A stretch of 64,000 nt of DNA. Origin: Sulfuricaulis limicola. Lineage in GTDB: Bacteria > Pseudomonadota > Gammaproteobacteria > Acidiferrobacterales > Sulfurifustaceae. Of this stretch, positions 40,168 through 51,287 are shown piece by piece. Position 1 is the stretch's first letter. Each line of letters begins with the position of its first letter. The notes below the pieces were generated by a model. It made no database searches, was not told the DNA's origin, and was given only the letters and a program-made list of their open reading frames with translations. Both the position numbers and the translations under genes were made by a program. The stretch lies in assembly GCF_002355735.1 (NCBI RefSeq), contig NZ_AP014879.1:1-64000 (forward strand), in the 5' to 3' direction.

Positions 40168-40809
40168 ATGAAACGATTTATAGGCAGCTGCTTGATGACG
40201 CTGTTTCTGCTTCCAGGCCTGGCGCATGCCGGTTTCGAGGAAGGAAGGCACTACATGGTGCTGCCGTTTCCGGCACAGGTCGAGACCGGCGACAAGGTCG
40301 AGGTGCGCGAATTTTTCTGGTACGGCTGTCCGCATTGCTACGTACTGGAACCGGCACTGGTGAGCTGGAAGAAGAAAATGCCCGCCAACGCGCAGTTCGT
40401 GCGCACGCCCGGCACCGCCCCGCGCTGGATGATTCACGGCCAGGCCTATTACACCTTCGAGGCTCTGGGCGAACTGGAAAAGCTGCACGGTGCCTTTTTC
40501 AAGGCGGTGCAGGAGCAACCGGGAGCGTTCAATGACGAAAACACCATCGCCGGCTTCGCCGCGAATCACGGCGTGGATCGCAAAAAATTCGGCGAAGCCT
40601 TCAATTCCTTCGGCGTGCGCCTGAAACTGGAGAAGGCCAAGCAGCTCAACCAGGACCTGAACATCAACTCCGTACCTGCCATCGTGGTCGACGGCAGGTA
40701 CCTGACCACCGCCGCCATGGCCGGCGGCGAGGCACCGATGCTGAAGCTGCTGGACGAACTGATCGGCAAGGCCGCCAAGGAACGCAGGAAAAAACCGTCG
40801 AAAAAGTGA
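40168..40809 (+). CDS. dsbA: DsbA-like thiol:disulfide interchange protein
   Basis: This periplasmic oxidoreductase introduces disulfide bonds. The 213-aa protein has a signal peptide ending ALA or AHA (GSCLMTLFLLPGLAHA, cut near residue 22). The active site is CPHC in FFWYGCPHCYVLEP, followed by the inserted helical domain. The conserved cis-proline is in NINSVPAIVVDGRY near residue 173. An alternating Lys-rich tail ends the protein. CPHC is the classic DsbA dipeptide. A GGAG-type ribosome site lies before ATG 40168. Confidence 0.95.
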   Translation: MKRFIGSCLMTLFLLPGLAHAGFEEGRHYMVLPFPAQVETGDKVEVREFFWYGCPHCYVLEPALVSWKKKMPANAQFVRTPGTAPRWMIHGQAYYTFEALGELEKLHGAFFKAVQEQPGAFNDENTIAGFAANHGVDRKKFGEAFNSFGVRLKLEKAKQLNQDLNINSVPAIVVDGRYLTTAAMAGGEAPMLKLLDELIGKAAKERRKKPSKK

Positions 40810-40969
40810 TGACTTTCCCGCTGCCGGGGACCGCCAGGATTCCCGGCAGGTGGCGGATTCAGGCCTGCTGCCGGCCCTGCCCCAAGGCGCGGTCGGGGCG
40901 GCCAAGCTGCTAAGCTAGTTGATAGTGGTGCACCGCCACCCCCCGGCATCCCGGCGATTTGACGCTGTC

Positions 40970-43840
<2,871 letters not shown>

Positions 43841-43841
43841 A

Positions 43842-43916
43842 TTCCTGATTTCTGATTGCAAAATTTGAAATCCGGGATCGGAAATCAGGACTCAGGAGTT
43901 GGAAATCAGAAATTTT
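43842..43916. repeat. Hairpin of GAAATCAGGA-type units between sucA and sucB
   Basis: TTCCTGATTTCTGATT (43842-43857) faces GGAAATCAGGA (43880-43890) and GGAAATCAGAAATTTT (43901-43916). This forms an imperfect hairpin built from repeated AATCAG/CTGATT units, just before the sucB start. Confidence 0.7.
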
Positions 43917-43925
43917 CGAAATGAC

Positions 43926-45161
43926 ATGACCGATATCACCGTCCCGACATTTCCGGAATCCGTGACCGAAGGCACGATCCTCGCCTGGCGCAAGCAACCG
44001 GGCGAGCCGGTGCGGCGCGACGAGACGCTGGCCGAGATCGAAACCGACAAGATTGTTTTCGAGGTCCCGGCGCCCGCCGATGGCGTGCTGGCCGAGATCA
44101 AGGCGCCAGTCGGCGCGACCGTGAAGTCAGGCGAAGTATTGGGCCGGGTGGAGAAGCGCGCCATGGATGGCGCGTCTGCGGACCTAAGGACGGACAAGAC
44201 CGCTTCTGCCGCGATGCCTGCGTCCAAACCGGCGGCGGAGCCCGCGCCCAAGGCGGCCGTCATGCCCGCCGCACAGCGGCTGATGCAGGAATACGGACTC
44301 GATGAGCGCAAGGTGCCGGGCAGCGGCAAGGGCGGGCGCATTCTCAAGGAAGACGTGCAGAAACAGATCGATGCTACGGAAGCGGCGGCGGTGACGCCTG
44401 CACCCAAACCCAAAACGAAGCCGGCGCCTTCCGCGCCCGCGCCATCCCTGCCGGCCGGCGACCGTCCCGAGAAGCGCGTGCCCATGACACGGCTGCGCAA
44501 GCGCATCGCCGAGCGCCTGGTCGAGGCGCAGCACACGGCGGCGATCCTGACGACCTTCAACGAAGTCAACATGCAGCCGGTGATGGAGCTGCGCACGCGT
44601 CACCGCGAACGCTTCGAGAAAGAGCACGGCGTGCGCCTCGGCTTCATGTCGTTCTTCGTGAAGGCCACGGTCGAGGCGCTGCGGCATTTCCCCGAGGTCA
44701 ACGCCTCGATCGACGGCGACGAGGTCGTGTATCACGGTTTCTACGATATCGGCATCGCGGTCAGTTCGCCGCGCGGACTGGTGGTGCCGGTGCTGCGTGA
44801 GCCCGACCGCCTGACCATGGCCGAGATCGAAACGCGTATCCGCGATTTCGGCGAGCGCGCGCAGAACGCGCAGCTCACGCTCGAGGAGATCACCGGCGGG
44901 ACCTTCACCATCACCAACGGCGGCGTGTTCGGCTCGCTCATGTCCACGCCGATCCTGAATCCGCCGCAAAGCGCGATCCTGGGCATGCACAAGATCCAGG
45001 ACCGCCCGATGGCGGAAAACGGCCAGGTCGTGATCCGGCCGATGATGTACCTGGCGCTGTCCTACGACCACCGCCTGGTGGACGGACGCGAGGCGGTGCA
45101 GTTCCTGGTGATGGTCAAGGAACTGCTGGAAGACCCGGCGCGCCTGTTGCTCGAAGTGTGA
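43926..45161 (+). CDS. sucB: Dihydrolipoyllysine succinyltransferase (E2 of OGDH)
   Basis: This E2 enzyme passes the succinyl group through a lipoyl arm to CoA. The 411-aa protein has one N-terminal lipoyl domain with the lipoyl lysine in [12 protein letters not shown] (about residue 43). An Ala/Pro-rich linker follows, then a peripheral subunit-binding domain ([20 protein letters not shown]), a second linker, and the catalytic domain with [15 protein letters not shown] near the end (His and Asp). ATG 43926 gives [16 protein letters not shown]. lpdA starts 2 bases after its stop. Confidence 0.97.
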   Translation: MTDITVPTFPESVTEGTILAWRKQPGEPVRRDETLAEIETDKIVFEVPAPADGVLAEIKAPVGATVKSGEVLGRVEKRAMDGASADLRTDKTASAAMPASKPAAEPAPKAAVMPAAQRLMQEYGLDERKVPGSGKGGRILKEDVQKQIDATEAAAVTPAPKPKTKPAPSAPAPSLPAGDRPEKRVPMTRLRKRIAERLVEAQHTAAILTTFNEVNMQPVMELRTRHRERFEKEHGVRLGFMSFFVKATVEALRHFPEVNASIDGDEVVYHGFYDIGIAVSSPRGLVVPVLREPDRLTMAEIETRIRDFGERAQNAQLTLEEITGGTFTITNGGVFGSLMSTPILNPPQSAILGMHKIQDRPMAENGQVVIRPMMYLALSYDHRLVDGREAVQFLVMVKELLEDPARLLLEV

Positions 45162-45163
45162 CC

Positions 45164-46597
45164 ATGACCGACCGTTACGATCTGGTCGTCATCGGCGCCG
45201 GTCCGGCGGGCTACACCGCGGCCATCCGCGCGGCCCAGCTCGGCCTCAAGGTGGCCTGCGTGGACGACTGGCGCGGCCCGGCCGGCGAGCCCGCGCTCGG
45301 CGGCACCTGCCTCAACGCCGGCTGCATCCCGTCCAAGGCGCTGCTCGAAACCTCCGAGCTTTTTGTGCAGGCGCGCGACCACGGCCCGGCGTACGGGCTC
45401 AGGTTCAAGGAACTGTCCCTCGATCTCGCCGCCATGCAGGCGCACAAGAACAAGGTGGTGTCGGATCTCACGCGCGGCATCGCCACGCTGTTCAAGGCCC
45501 ACGGCGTGACCTGGATTCCGGGCCGCGGGAAACTGCTGCCGAAGAATCTCGTGGAGGTCTCGGGAAAGTCTGCTCAGCAACTCGAAGCCGAACACGTGAT
45601 CCTCGCCAGCGGCTCGACGCCGGTGAACCTCAAGAGCGCGCCCTTCGACGGGCAACGCATCGTGGATTCGCAGGCGGCGCTCGAATTCCAGGAAGTGCCG
45701 CGGCGTCTCGGGATCATCGGCGCCGGCGTGATCGGGCTCGAGCTCGGGAGCGTGTGGCGCCGCCTCGGCGCGGAGGTGGTGCTGCTCGAGGCGCAGGAGA
45801 CTTTCCTGTCCATGGCCGACGAGCAGGTGGCGCGCGAGGCGCTCAAGCAGTTCACCGCGCAGCGGCTCGATATCCGCCTGGGTTCACGGGTGCTGGGCAG
45901 CAAGATTGAGAAAGACGGCGTCACGGTGCGCTACCAGGACAAGAGCGGCGAACACCAGGAAAGCGTGGACCGGCTGATTGTCGCCGTCGGACGGCGTCCC
46001 AACACCGACGGTCTCGTGAGCGACGGCACCCGGCTGCTGCTGGACGAGTGGGGTTTCGTGCATGTCGATGAGCACTGTCGCACCAATCTTCCCAACGTTC
46101 ATGCCGTGGGTGACCTGGTGCGCGGACCGATGCTGGCGCACAAGGGCATGGAGGAAGGCGTGATGGTGGCCGAGCGCATCGCCGGGCGCGCCACCGCGGT
46201 GAATTATGACGTGGTGCCGTCGGTGATATATACCCAGCCCGAGATCGCCTGGGTCGGCAAGACCGAGCAGGCGCTGAAGGCCGCGGGCACGGCCTGTCGC
46301 GCCGGTGTGTTTCCCTTCGCCGCCAACGGGCGCGCCAAGGCCATGGGCGAGGCCGCCGGTTTCATCAAGATTCTCGCCGATGCCGGTACCGACCGCGTGC
46401 TTGGCGTGCACCTGGTTGGCCCGAACTGTTCCGAGCTGGTGGCGCCGGCGGCGCTTGCGATGTCCTTCGGCGCCTCGAACGAGGACATCATGCTCACCAT
46501 GTTTGCCCACCCGACACTTTCGGAAGCCTTGCACGAGGCGTCGCTGGCCGTCGCCGGCCACGCGATTCATCTGGCGCAGCCGCGGCGTTCGAAATAA
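45164..46597 (+). CDS. lpdA: Dihydrolipoyl dehydrogenase (E3)
   Basis: E3 reoxidises the lipoyl group of E2 with NAD+, through FAD and a redox disulfide. The 477-aa protein has the FAD-binding VVIGAGPAGYTAAIRAAQLG near the start, and the redox pair in GGTCLNAGCIPSKALL. The NAD-binding GIIGAGVIGLELGSVWRRLG lies near residue 185. The active-site His-Glu is in AHPTLSEALHEA near 450. It follows sucB by 2 bases and is the last gene of the operon. Confidence 0.97.
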   Translation: MTDRYDLVVIGAGPAGYTAAIRAAQLGLKVACVDDWRGPAGEPALGGTCLNAGCIPSKALLETSELFVQARDHGPAYGLRFKELSLDLAAMQAHKNKVVSDLTRGIATLFKAHGVTWIPGRGKLLPKNLVEVSGKSAQQLEAEHVILASGSTPVNLKSAPFDGQRIVDSQAALEFQEVPRRLGIIGAGVIGLELGSVWRRLGAEVVLLEAQETFLSMADEQVAREALKQFTAQRLDIRLGSRVLGSKIEKDGVTVRYQDKSGEHQESVDRLIVAVGRRPNTDGLVSDGTRLLLDEWGFVHVDEHCRTNLPNVHAVGDLVRGPMLAHKGMEEGVMVAERIAGRATAVNYDVVPSVIYTQPEIAWVGKTEQALKAAGTACRAGVFPFAANGRAKAMGEAAGFIKILADAGTDRVLGVHLVGPNCSELVAPAALAMSFGASNEDIMLTMFAHPTLSEALHEASLAVAGHAIHLAQPRRSK

Positions 46598-46633
46598 GGC
46601 CGACGCAGTTAGGTTCGAATACCCGGAACATCA

Positions 46634-46671
46634 GTCAAACAAAAAGCCCCAAAAGGGGCCTTTTGTTTGAC
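46634..46671 (+). terminator. Rho-independent terminator of the sucA-sucB-lpdA operon
   Basis: AGTCAAACAAAAAGCCCC, loop AAAA, then GGGGCCTTTTGTTTGACT make a long near-perfect stem ending in a T-rich stretch. It sits 37 bases after lpdA. Because A-tracts lie on both sides it may act in both directions. Confidence 0.85.
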
Positions 46672-46687
46672 TGGCGCGCCCTAGAGG
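46672..46687 (-). repeat. Broken 3' end of tRNA-Arg(CCG)
   Basis: TGGCGCGCCCTAGAGG is identical to bases 46803-46818 of the intact tRNA-Arg gene, covering the CCA end, the acceptor 3' strand and part of the T stem. The rest of the tRNA is absent; a repeat arm follows at once. Confidence 0.85.
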
Positions 46688-46802
46688 GTGAGGCGGAGTA
46701 GTCACGGAAGTCCGGTGGACTTCCGTGCCGCCGAACGCCCGCACAGGGACGTGCGGGCCGGGGTTCAGCGAAACCACAACGCCACGCCAGGGATGGCATG
46801 TA
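46688..46802 (-). repeat. Left arm of long inverted repeat around tRNA-Arg
   Basis: Read on the minus strand, this arm contains CATGCCATCCCTGGCG, then a GTTCGGCGGCACGG block. The perfect palindrome CGGAAGTCC-ACC-GGACTTCCG (46725-46705) follows, then CTACTCCGCCTCACC. The same order of blocks is found on the plus strand at 46960-47150. A third partial copy is at 58601-58650. Confidence 0.75.
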
Positions 46803-46879
46803 TGGCGCGCCCTAGAGGATTCGAACCTCTGACCTTCAGCGTCGGAGGCTGACGCTCTATCCAGCTGAGCTAAGGGCGC
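46803..46879 (-). tRNA. tRNA-Arg(CCG)
   Basis: On the minus strand the 77-nt sequence folds into a standard class I cloverleaf. The acceptor is GCGCCCT/AGGGCGC and the D stem is GCTC/GAGC. The anticodon stem is TCAGC/GCTGA with loop CTCCGAC, so the anticodon is CCG. The T arm is AGAGG-TTCGAAT-CCTCT, the discriminator is G, and the CCA end is encoded. Anticodon CCG reads the arginine codon CGG. The gene is bracketed by inverted repeats and by fragments of the same tRNA. Confidence 0.95.
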
Positions 46880-46959
46880 ATGATCAACAATGGTAACACT
46901 TGAAATCCCGGCCTCTGAAATACTTCGTGCCAGCGGCTGACGTTCGTTGTCGCAACATG

Positions 46960-47150
46960 TGCATGCCGTCCCTGGCGCGACTCCTCAGCCAGTGTTTAAC
47001 ACCGGCCCGGCCTTCGCGCTGCGCTCCTGCTTCGCGCGAAGTCCAGCCCGGCCATCCCTGGCCGGGCGTTCGCCGCGTTCGCGGCTCACCCTTGGCCGGG
47101 CGCTCAGCGGCGCGGAAGTCCACTGGACTTCCGCGACTGCCCCGCTTCGC
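46960..47150 (+). repeat. Right arm of long inverted repeat around tRNA-Arg
   Basis: This arm repeats, in the opposite orientation, the blocks of the left arm: TGCATGCCGTCCCTGGCGCG at 46960-46979, ACACCGGCCCGG near 47000, and GCGCTCAGCGGCGCGG. The palindrome CGGAAGTCC-ACT-GGACTTCCG (47113-47133) and CTGCCCCGCTTCGCC follow. It is about 75 bases longer than the left arm because of extra GGCCGGGCG-type sequence in the middle. No gene is seen in it. Confidence 0.7.
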
Positions 47151-47170
47151 CCAGCTGAGCTAAGGGCGCA
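47151..47170 (-). repeat. Broken 5' end of tRNA-Arg(CCG)
   Basis: CCAGCTGAGCTAAGGGCGCA, 20 bases, is identical to 46861-46880, the acceptor 5' strand and D arm of the intact tRNA-Arg. It directly abuts the end of the right repeat arm. About 220 bases after it, before cytochrome c5, hold no gene that I can support. Confidence 0.85.
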
Positions 47171-47392
47171 TAAGCGGCAATAAATAAACTAATAGGGTTA
47201 TGAATTGATCTGAGTCATTTTCACCGTGGAACGGGGACGCAAGAATACCTGTCATAGCAGGCAGCGTCCATCTGTCGCACCCCAAGGGGCTTTTTCAGGA
47301 GGAATATTAGGTTATACTGATCCGGCAAATTCAGGGCTCCACCATTCCGGTGGGGGAAAAACTTCAACATTGAAATTGTGTAAAGGTAAATC

Positions 47393-47905
47393 ATGACTGA
47401 TCGTGCATTTTGGAAATCTTTTTCGGGTCTGGTTCTCGCGCTGGTGGCGTTGACGATCGTTCTCTTCATCGTGGCGCAGATGGTCGGCGGCAAGCCGGCG
47501 AAGACGGTCGAGACCACGGCGGATGCCAAGGCCATCGCCGAGCGCATCAAGCCGGTGGGTGAAGTGACTGTCGGCGCGGCGCCGGCGGAAAGAGTCGCTT
47601 CCTCCAGTTCGGTGATGGACGCCATCATTCCCGCCGCGAACGCCGCGGGCGCAGACAAGGGCAAGGCCACGTACGATGCCTCTTGCATGGCCTGTCATGC
47701 GGCCGGTGTTGCCGGTGCGCCGAAGTTTGGCGACAAGGCTGCCTGGGCCCCGCGCATCGCCCAGGGCGCCGACACGCTCCACACCCATGCTCTCAAGGGT
47801 TTCCAGGGCAAGGCCGGCATGATGCCGCCCAAGGGTGGCAACATGAGCCTGAAGGACGAAGACGTGATGGCTGCCGTGGATTACATGGTCAACGCAGCGA
47901 AGTAA
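47393..47905 (+). CDS. Cytochrome c5-family c-type cytochrome
   Basis: This 170-aa protein has an N-terminal membrane anchor, FSGLVLALVALTIVLFIVAQM (residues 10-30), and a short linker. A single class I cytochrome c domain follows, with the heme motif CMACH (YDASCMACHAAGVAGAPKFG) near residues 97-101. The Met ligand is in KAGMMPPKGGNMS near 143. It resembles cytochrome c5, an electron carrier facing the periplasm. A strong terminator follows. Confidence 0.93.
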   Translation: MTDRAFWKSFSGLVLALVALTIVLFIVAQMVGGKPAKTVETTADAKAIAERIKPVGEVTVGAAPAERVASSSSVMDAIIPAANAAGADKGKATYDASCMACHAAGVAGAPKFGDKAAWAPRIAQGADTLHTHALKGFQGKAGMMPPKGGNMSLKDEDVMAAVDYMVNAAK

Positions 47906-47921
47906 TCTTCCGGTTGGTATT

Positions 47922-47953
47922 GAAAAAAAGCGGCCGCAAGGCCGCTTTTTTTT
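47922..47953 (+). terminator. Rho-independent terminator after cytochrome c5
   Basis: AAAAAAAGCGGCC, loop GCAA, then GGCCGCTTTTTTTT make a GC-rich stem with a run of eight T. With A-tract on the other side it can also serve the convergent comM gene. Confidence 0.9.
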
Positions 47954-47973
47954 GGATTGGAAAAATTTGCGTT

Positions 47974-49488
47974 TCAGGAAAGCGCGTTGCCGCGATCGAG
48001 ACAGCGATACTGCACCGCCTCGGCCACATGCGCCGGACGAATCATATCCTCCACCGCCAGATCGGCGATGGTGCGCGCCACCTTCAGCACCCGGTGATAG
48101 GCGCGCGCCGACAGCCCCAGCCGGTCGATCGCCTGTTCCAATAACCGTCTTCCTTCTTCTTCCAGCCGGCAGCTTTCTTCAATCTGTTTGTTATTGAGTG
48201 CCGCATTGAGACAGGCATGACGTTGATGCTGCCGTTCACGGGCCCTTTCCGCCCTTGACCGCACTTCGGAGGAATATTCTCCGTCGCGGGTTGTTTGCTC
48301 GAGCAACACTTCCTTGGGCACTCCCGGTACTTCAATGTGCATGTCAATGCGGTCGAGTAACGGGCCGGAGATTCTCGATCGATATTGGCTCACCTTGTCG
48401 GGGGTGCAGCGACAGCGCCCCGAAACGTCGCCGTAATAACCGCAGGGACAGGGATTCATCGCCGCCACCAGCTGGAACCGCGCGGGGAACTCCGCCTGGC
48501 GCGCGGCACGCGAAATCGTGATGGTCCCCGATTCCAGCGGTTCGCGCAGCACCTCGAGCACATGGCGATCGAATTCCGGCAGCTCGTCCAGAAACAACAC
48601 GCCGTGATGCGCCAGCGATATTTCGCCCGGGCGCGGCTGGCTGCTGCCGCCGACCAGAGCCACGGCCGACGCGGTGTGATGCGGCGCGCGGAACGGCCGC
48701 TGTTTCCATTGCCTGAGGGAAAACGGTTTGTGCAGCGACTGGATGGCAGCGGCCTCCAGCGCTTCGTCATCGTTGAGGCGTGGCAGGATACCCGGCAGAC
48801 GCGAGGCCAGCATGGTCTTGCCCGCGCCCGGCGGGCCGATCATGAGCAGGCTGTGGCCGCCGGCCGCGGCTATTTCCAGCGCCCGGCGGGCCCGGTGCTG
48901 GCCCCTGACATCACGCAAATCCGGAACATCGGAAGTCTCCGCTACCGGCATGACCACTTCATGCCGCGGCAGGAATTTTTCGCTGTTGAAATGGGCGGTG
49001 ACTTCGAGCAGATGCCTGGCGGCGCGGACATCGGCCCCGCCCGCCAGCGCCGCTTCCGGGGCGTTGGCCTCGGGCAGGATCAACGCCCGGCCGTTGCCGC
49101 GGGTCTGCAACGCCACCGTGAGCGCACCCAGCACCGGCCGCAGCTCGCCCGTCAGCGCCAACTCGCCGATCAATTCATATTTGTCGAGATCCCGGTTCGA
49201 CACCTGTCCCGAGGCGGCGAGGATGCCGAGGGCGATCGGAAGATCGAAGCGCCCGCCTTCCTTGGGCAGGTCGGCCGGCGCCAGGTTGACGGTGATGCGA
49301 CGCGCCGGAAACTCGAAGCGAGCGTTCTGCAACGCCGCGCGCACGCGGTCCTTGCTCTCCTTTACCGCCGTCTCCGGCAGACCGACGATGGACAGGCTCG
49401 GCAGGCCATTGGCCAGGTGCACCTCTACCGTGACCGGCGGTGCCTCCAGCCCGACCTGGGCGCGGCTGTGAACGACGGCGAGCGACAT
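47974..49488 (-). CDS. comM: ComM/YifB family Mg chelatase-like AAA+ protein
   Basis: ComM is a hexameric helicase that promotes branch migration during natural transformation. The 504-aa protein has an N-terminal Lon-like domain (VEVHLANGLPSLSIVGLPET). The AAA+ domain has Walker A GPPGAGKTMLASRLPGILP near residue 220 and Walker B LFLDELPEF near 300. A C4-type insert, NPCPCGYYGD to CRCTPD, and a C-terminal helical domain ending RPAHVAEAVQYRCLD follow. It is convergent with cytochrome c5. Confidence 0.94.
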   Translation of the reverse strand: MSLAVVHSRAQVGLEAPPVTVEVHLANGLPSLSIVGLPETAVKESKDRVRAALQNARFEFPARRITVNLAPADLPKEGGRFDLPIALGILAASGQVSNRDLDKYELIGELALTGELRPVLGALTVALQTRGNGRALILPEANAPEAALAGGADVRAARHLLEVTAHFNSEKFLPRHEVVMPVAETSDVPDLRDVRGQHRARRALEIAAAGGHSLLMIGPPGAGKTMLASRLPGILPRLNDDEALEAAAIQSLHKPFSLRQWKQRPFRAPHHTASAVALVGGSSQPRPGEISLAHHGVLFLDELPEFDRHVLEVLREPLESGTITISRAARQAEFPARFQLVAAMNPCPCGYYGDVSGRCRCTPDKVSQYRSRISGPLLDRIDMHIEVPGVPKEVLLEQTTRDGEYSSEVRSRAERARERQHQRHACLNAALNNKQIEESCRLEEEGRRLLEQAIDRLGLSARAYHRVLKVARTIADLAVEDMIRPAHVAEAVQYRCLDRGNALS

Positions 49489-49506
49489 ATTGCTCCCTGA
49501 ATGAAT

Positions 49507-49632
49507 GGACAGGACTGGATCAGAAAAAATTTCACAGGATTACAGGATTGAGCAGGATTAACAGGATTAAAGCAGAAACAAGACTACTGAAAAATATCCT
49601 GTGAATCCTGAAAAATCCTGCTAATCCTGTCT
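49507..49632. repeat. Long iterated ACAGGATTA hairpin between ubiK and comM
   Basis: About five direct copies of a 9-10-base unit, such as CACAGGATT, ACAGGATTG, AGCAGGATTA and ACAGGATTA (49533-49569), face at least four inverted copies, including TATCCTGTG, AATCCTGA and TAATCCTGT (49595-49630). It belongs to the same family as 27420-27480. On the minus strand its end overlaps the TAG stop of ubiK. Confidence 0.85.
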
Positions 49633-49870
49633 ATTTCTTTTTTAGGTTTTCTTCCAGCTCGGCGATGCGTTTTTCCAGTTCATGCAGCCGCGCGCGGGTG
49701 CGGCTCAGCACCTGCTCCTGCACCTCGAGTTCCTCGCGGCTGACCAGTTGCATGCGGTCTAACACGCCCTGCATGGCCGCGCGCAGGTTTTTTTCGAAAC
49801 CCTTCGGGCCTTCCGGCAGGGCGCGGGTCACCGCCGCGACAAACTGGTCGATGATTTTGCTGTCGATCAT
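49631..49870 (-). CDS. ubiK: Ubiquinone biosynthesis accessory factor UbiK
   Basis: This 79-aa protein is mainly a coiled coil (VSREELEVQEQVLSRTRARL and HELEKRIAELEENLKKK). It starts with the family block MIDSKIIDQFVAAVTRALPE. UbiK (formerly YqiC/BMFP) works with UbiJ in the soluble ubiquinone biosynthesis complex. Length and layout match the family. Its stop codon lies in an iterated repeat. It is divergent from the nitrogen-regulated porin operon. Confidence 0.92.
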   Translation of the reverse strand: MIDSKIIDQFVAAVTRALPEGPKGFEKNLRAAMQGVLDRMQLVSREELEVQEQVLSRTRARLHELEKRIAELEENLKKK

Positions 49871-49906
49871 GGCGCGGAATTATAAAGCCGTCCGAGCCGG
49901 TTCCGA

Positions 49907-49923
49907 TGCACGCAAATAGTGCA
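49907..49923. promoter_or_regulatory. Probable NtrC binding site
   Basis: TGCAC-GCAAATA-GTGCA matches the NtrC enhancer pattern TGCAC-N7-GTGCA exactly. A further half-site, TTGGTGCA, lies at 49947-49954. Both lie 70-110 bases before a sigma-54 promoter, the usual arrangement for NtrC activation. Confidence 0.7.
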
Positions 49924-50017
49924 TGGCGGAAAAATAGATTTCCATGTTGGTGCATAAACCCCCGTGCCCCTCTCTCAAAAATCAGGTAACCAACTGTTAT
50001 CTATGCGGAAATTACTC

Positions 50018-50034
50018 TGGCACAGAAACTGCTT
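50018..50034 (+). promoter_or_regulatory. Sigma-54 promoter of the porin-glnK-amtB operon
   Basis: TGGCACAGAAACTGCTT has GG at -24 and GC at -12 with the required 10-base spacing, close to the consensus TGGCAC-N5-TTGC. It lies about 95 bases before the porin start. Confidence 0.75.
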
Positions 50035-50128
50035 TTAAGCGCGAGTCCATTGCAGAAGTGTGACAGGAAATTCGCTGATTTTGATCATTAACCAACTTGT
50101 GCGCCGTTATGGCCAGGAGAGGAATTTT

Positions 50129-50866
50129 ATGAAGAACTTGCAGAGAACAGCAATTGCCAGCAGCCTGCTGGTGTTGACCGCAACAGCCGTGGCGGAGGAC
50201 AAGTCGCCGGTGACCGCCAACGTTGCCTTGACCACGAACTACGTCTGGCGCGGCGTATCGCAGACGGCGGAAGAGATGGCCATACAGGGTGGATTTGACT
50301 ACGCCCACGCCAGCGGTTTTTACCTTGGCGCCTGGGGCTCGAACGTCAACTTCGGTAACGACGCCATAACGTCGTCTCTCGGTGACGGTGCATCGATGGA
50401 ACTCGACATTTATGGCGGTTACAAGTTTACCGCCGCGGCCGTCAATTGGGATGTTGGCGTGCTCCGTTACATGTATCCCGGCGCAGACAGCTCGCTCAAG
50501 TATGATTTTACCGAGCTTTATGTTGGCGGCGGTTATGGTCCTTTCAGCCTCAAGTACAGTCGCGCCAGCGATTATCAGGGAAATCTGACCACCAAGAGCG
50601 GCTCTTATCTTGATGCCGCGCTCACCTTCGAGCTGCCGCAGGGATTTGGTCTCGGGCTGCATGTCGGCAAGTCCAGCGGTGAAGGCGTGCAGGACGCATT
50701 CGGCAAAAAGTATACCGACTACAAGGTCAACCTGAGCAAGACAGTCGCTGGCATCGGTCTCGGCCTTGCTTACACCGACACCAACATGAGTGGCGCGCAG
50801 GAAATCAAGAAAGGCGTCAGTGCCAACGACGGTCAGTGGATGCTGACGGTATCGAAGAGCATGTAA
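50129..50866 (+). CDS. TorF family putative porin
   Basis: This 245-aa outer-membrane protein starts with a signal peptide, MKNLQRTAIASSLLVLTATA and VAE (cleavage near residue 23). Beta-barrel-like strands with alternating patterns follow, for example ANVALTTNYVWRGVSQTAEE, the family signature, then GFYLGAWGSNVNF and LTFELPQGFGLGL. It belongs to the TorF/Gcw_chp group of putative porins, which often sits before glnK-amtB. ATG 50129 has a strong AGGAGAGGAA site. An NtrC-like site and a sigma-54 promoter upstream suggest it is switched on under nitrogen limitation. Confidence 0.88.
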   Translation: MKNLQRTAIASSLLVLTATAVAEDKSPVTANVALTTNYVWRGVSQTAEEMAIQGGFDYAHASGFYLGAWGSNVNFGNDAITSSLGDGASMELDIYGGYKFTAAAVNWDVGVLRYMYPGADSSLKYDFTELYVGGGYGPFSLKYSRASDYQGNLTTKSGSYLDAALTFELPQGFGLGLHVGKSSGEGVQDAFGKKYTDYKVNLSKTVAGIGLGLAYTDTNMSGAQEIKKGVSANDGQWMLTVSKSM

Positions 50867-51271
<405 letters not shown>

Positions 51272-51287
51272 TACAGGAGAAAATTCC

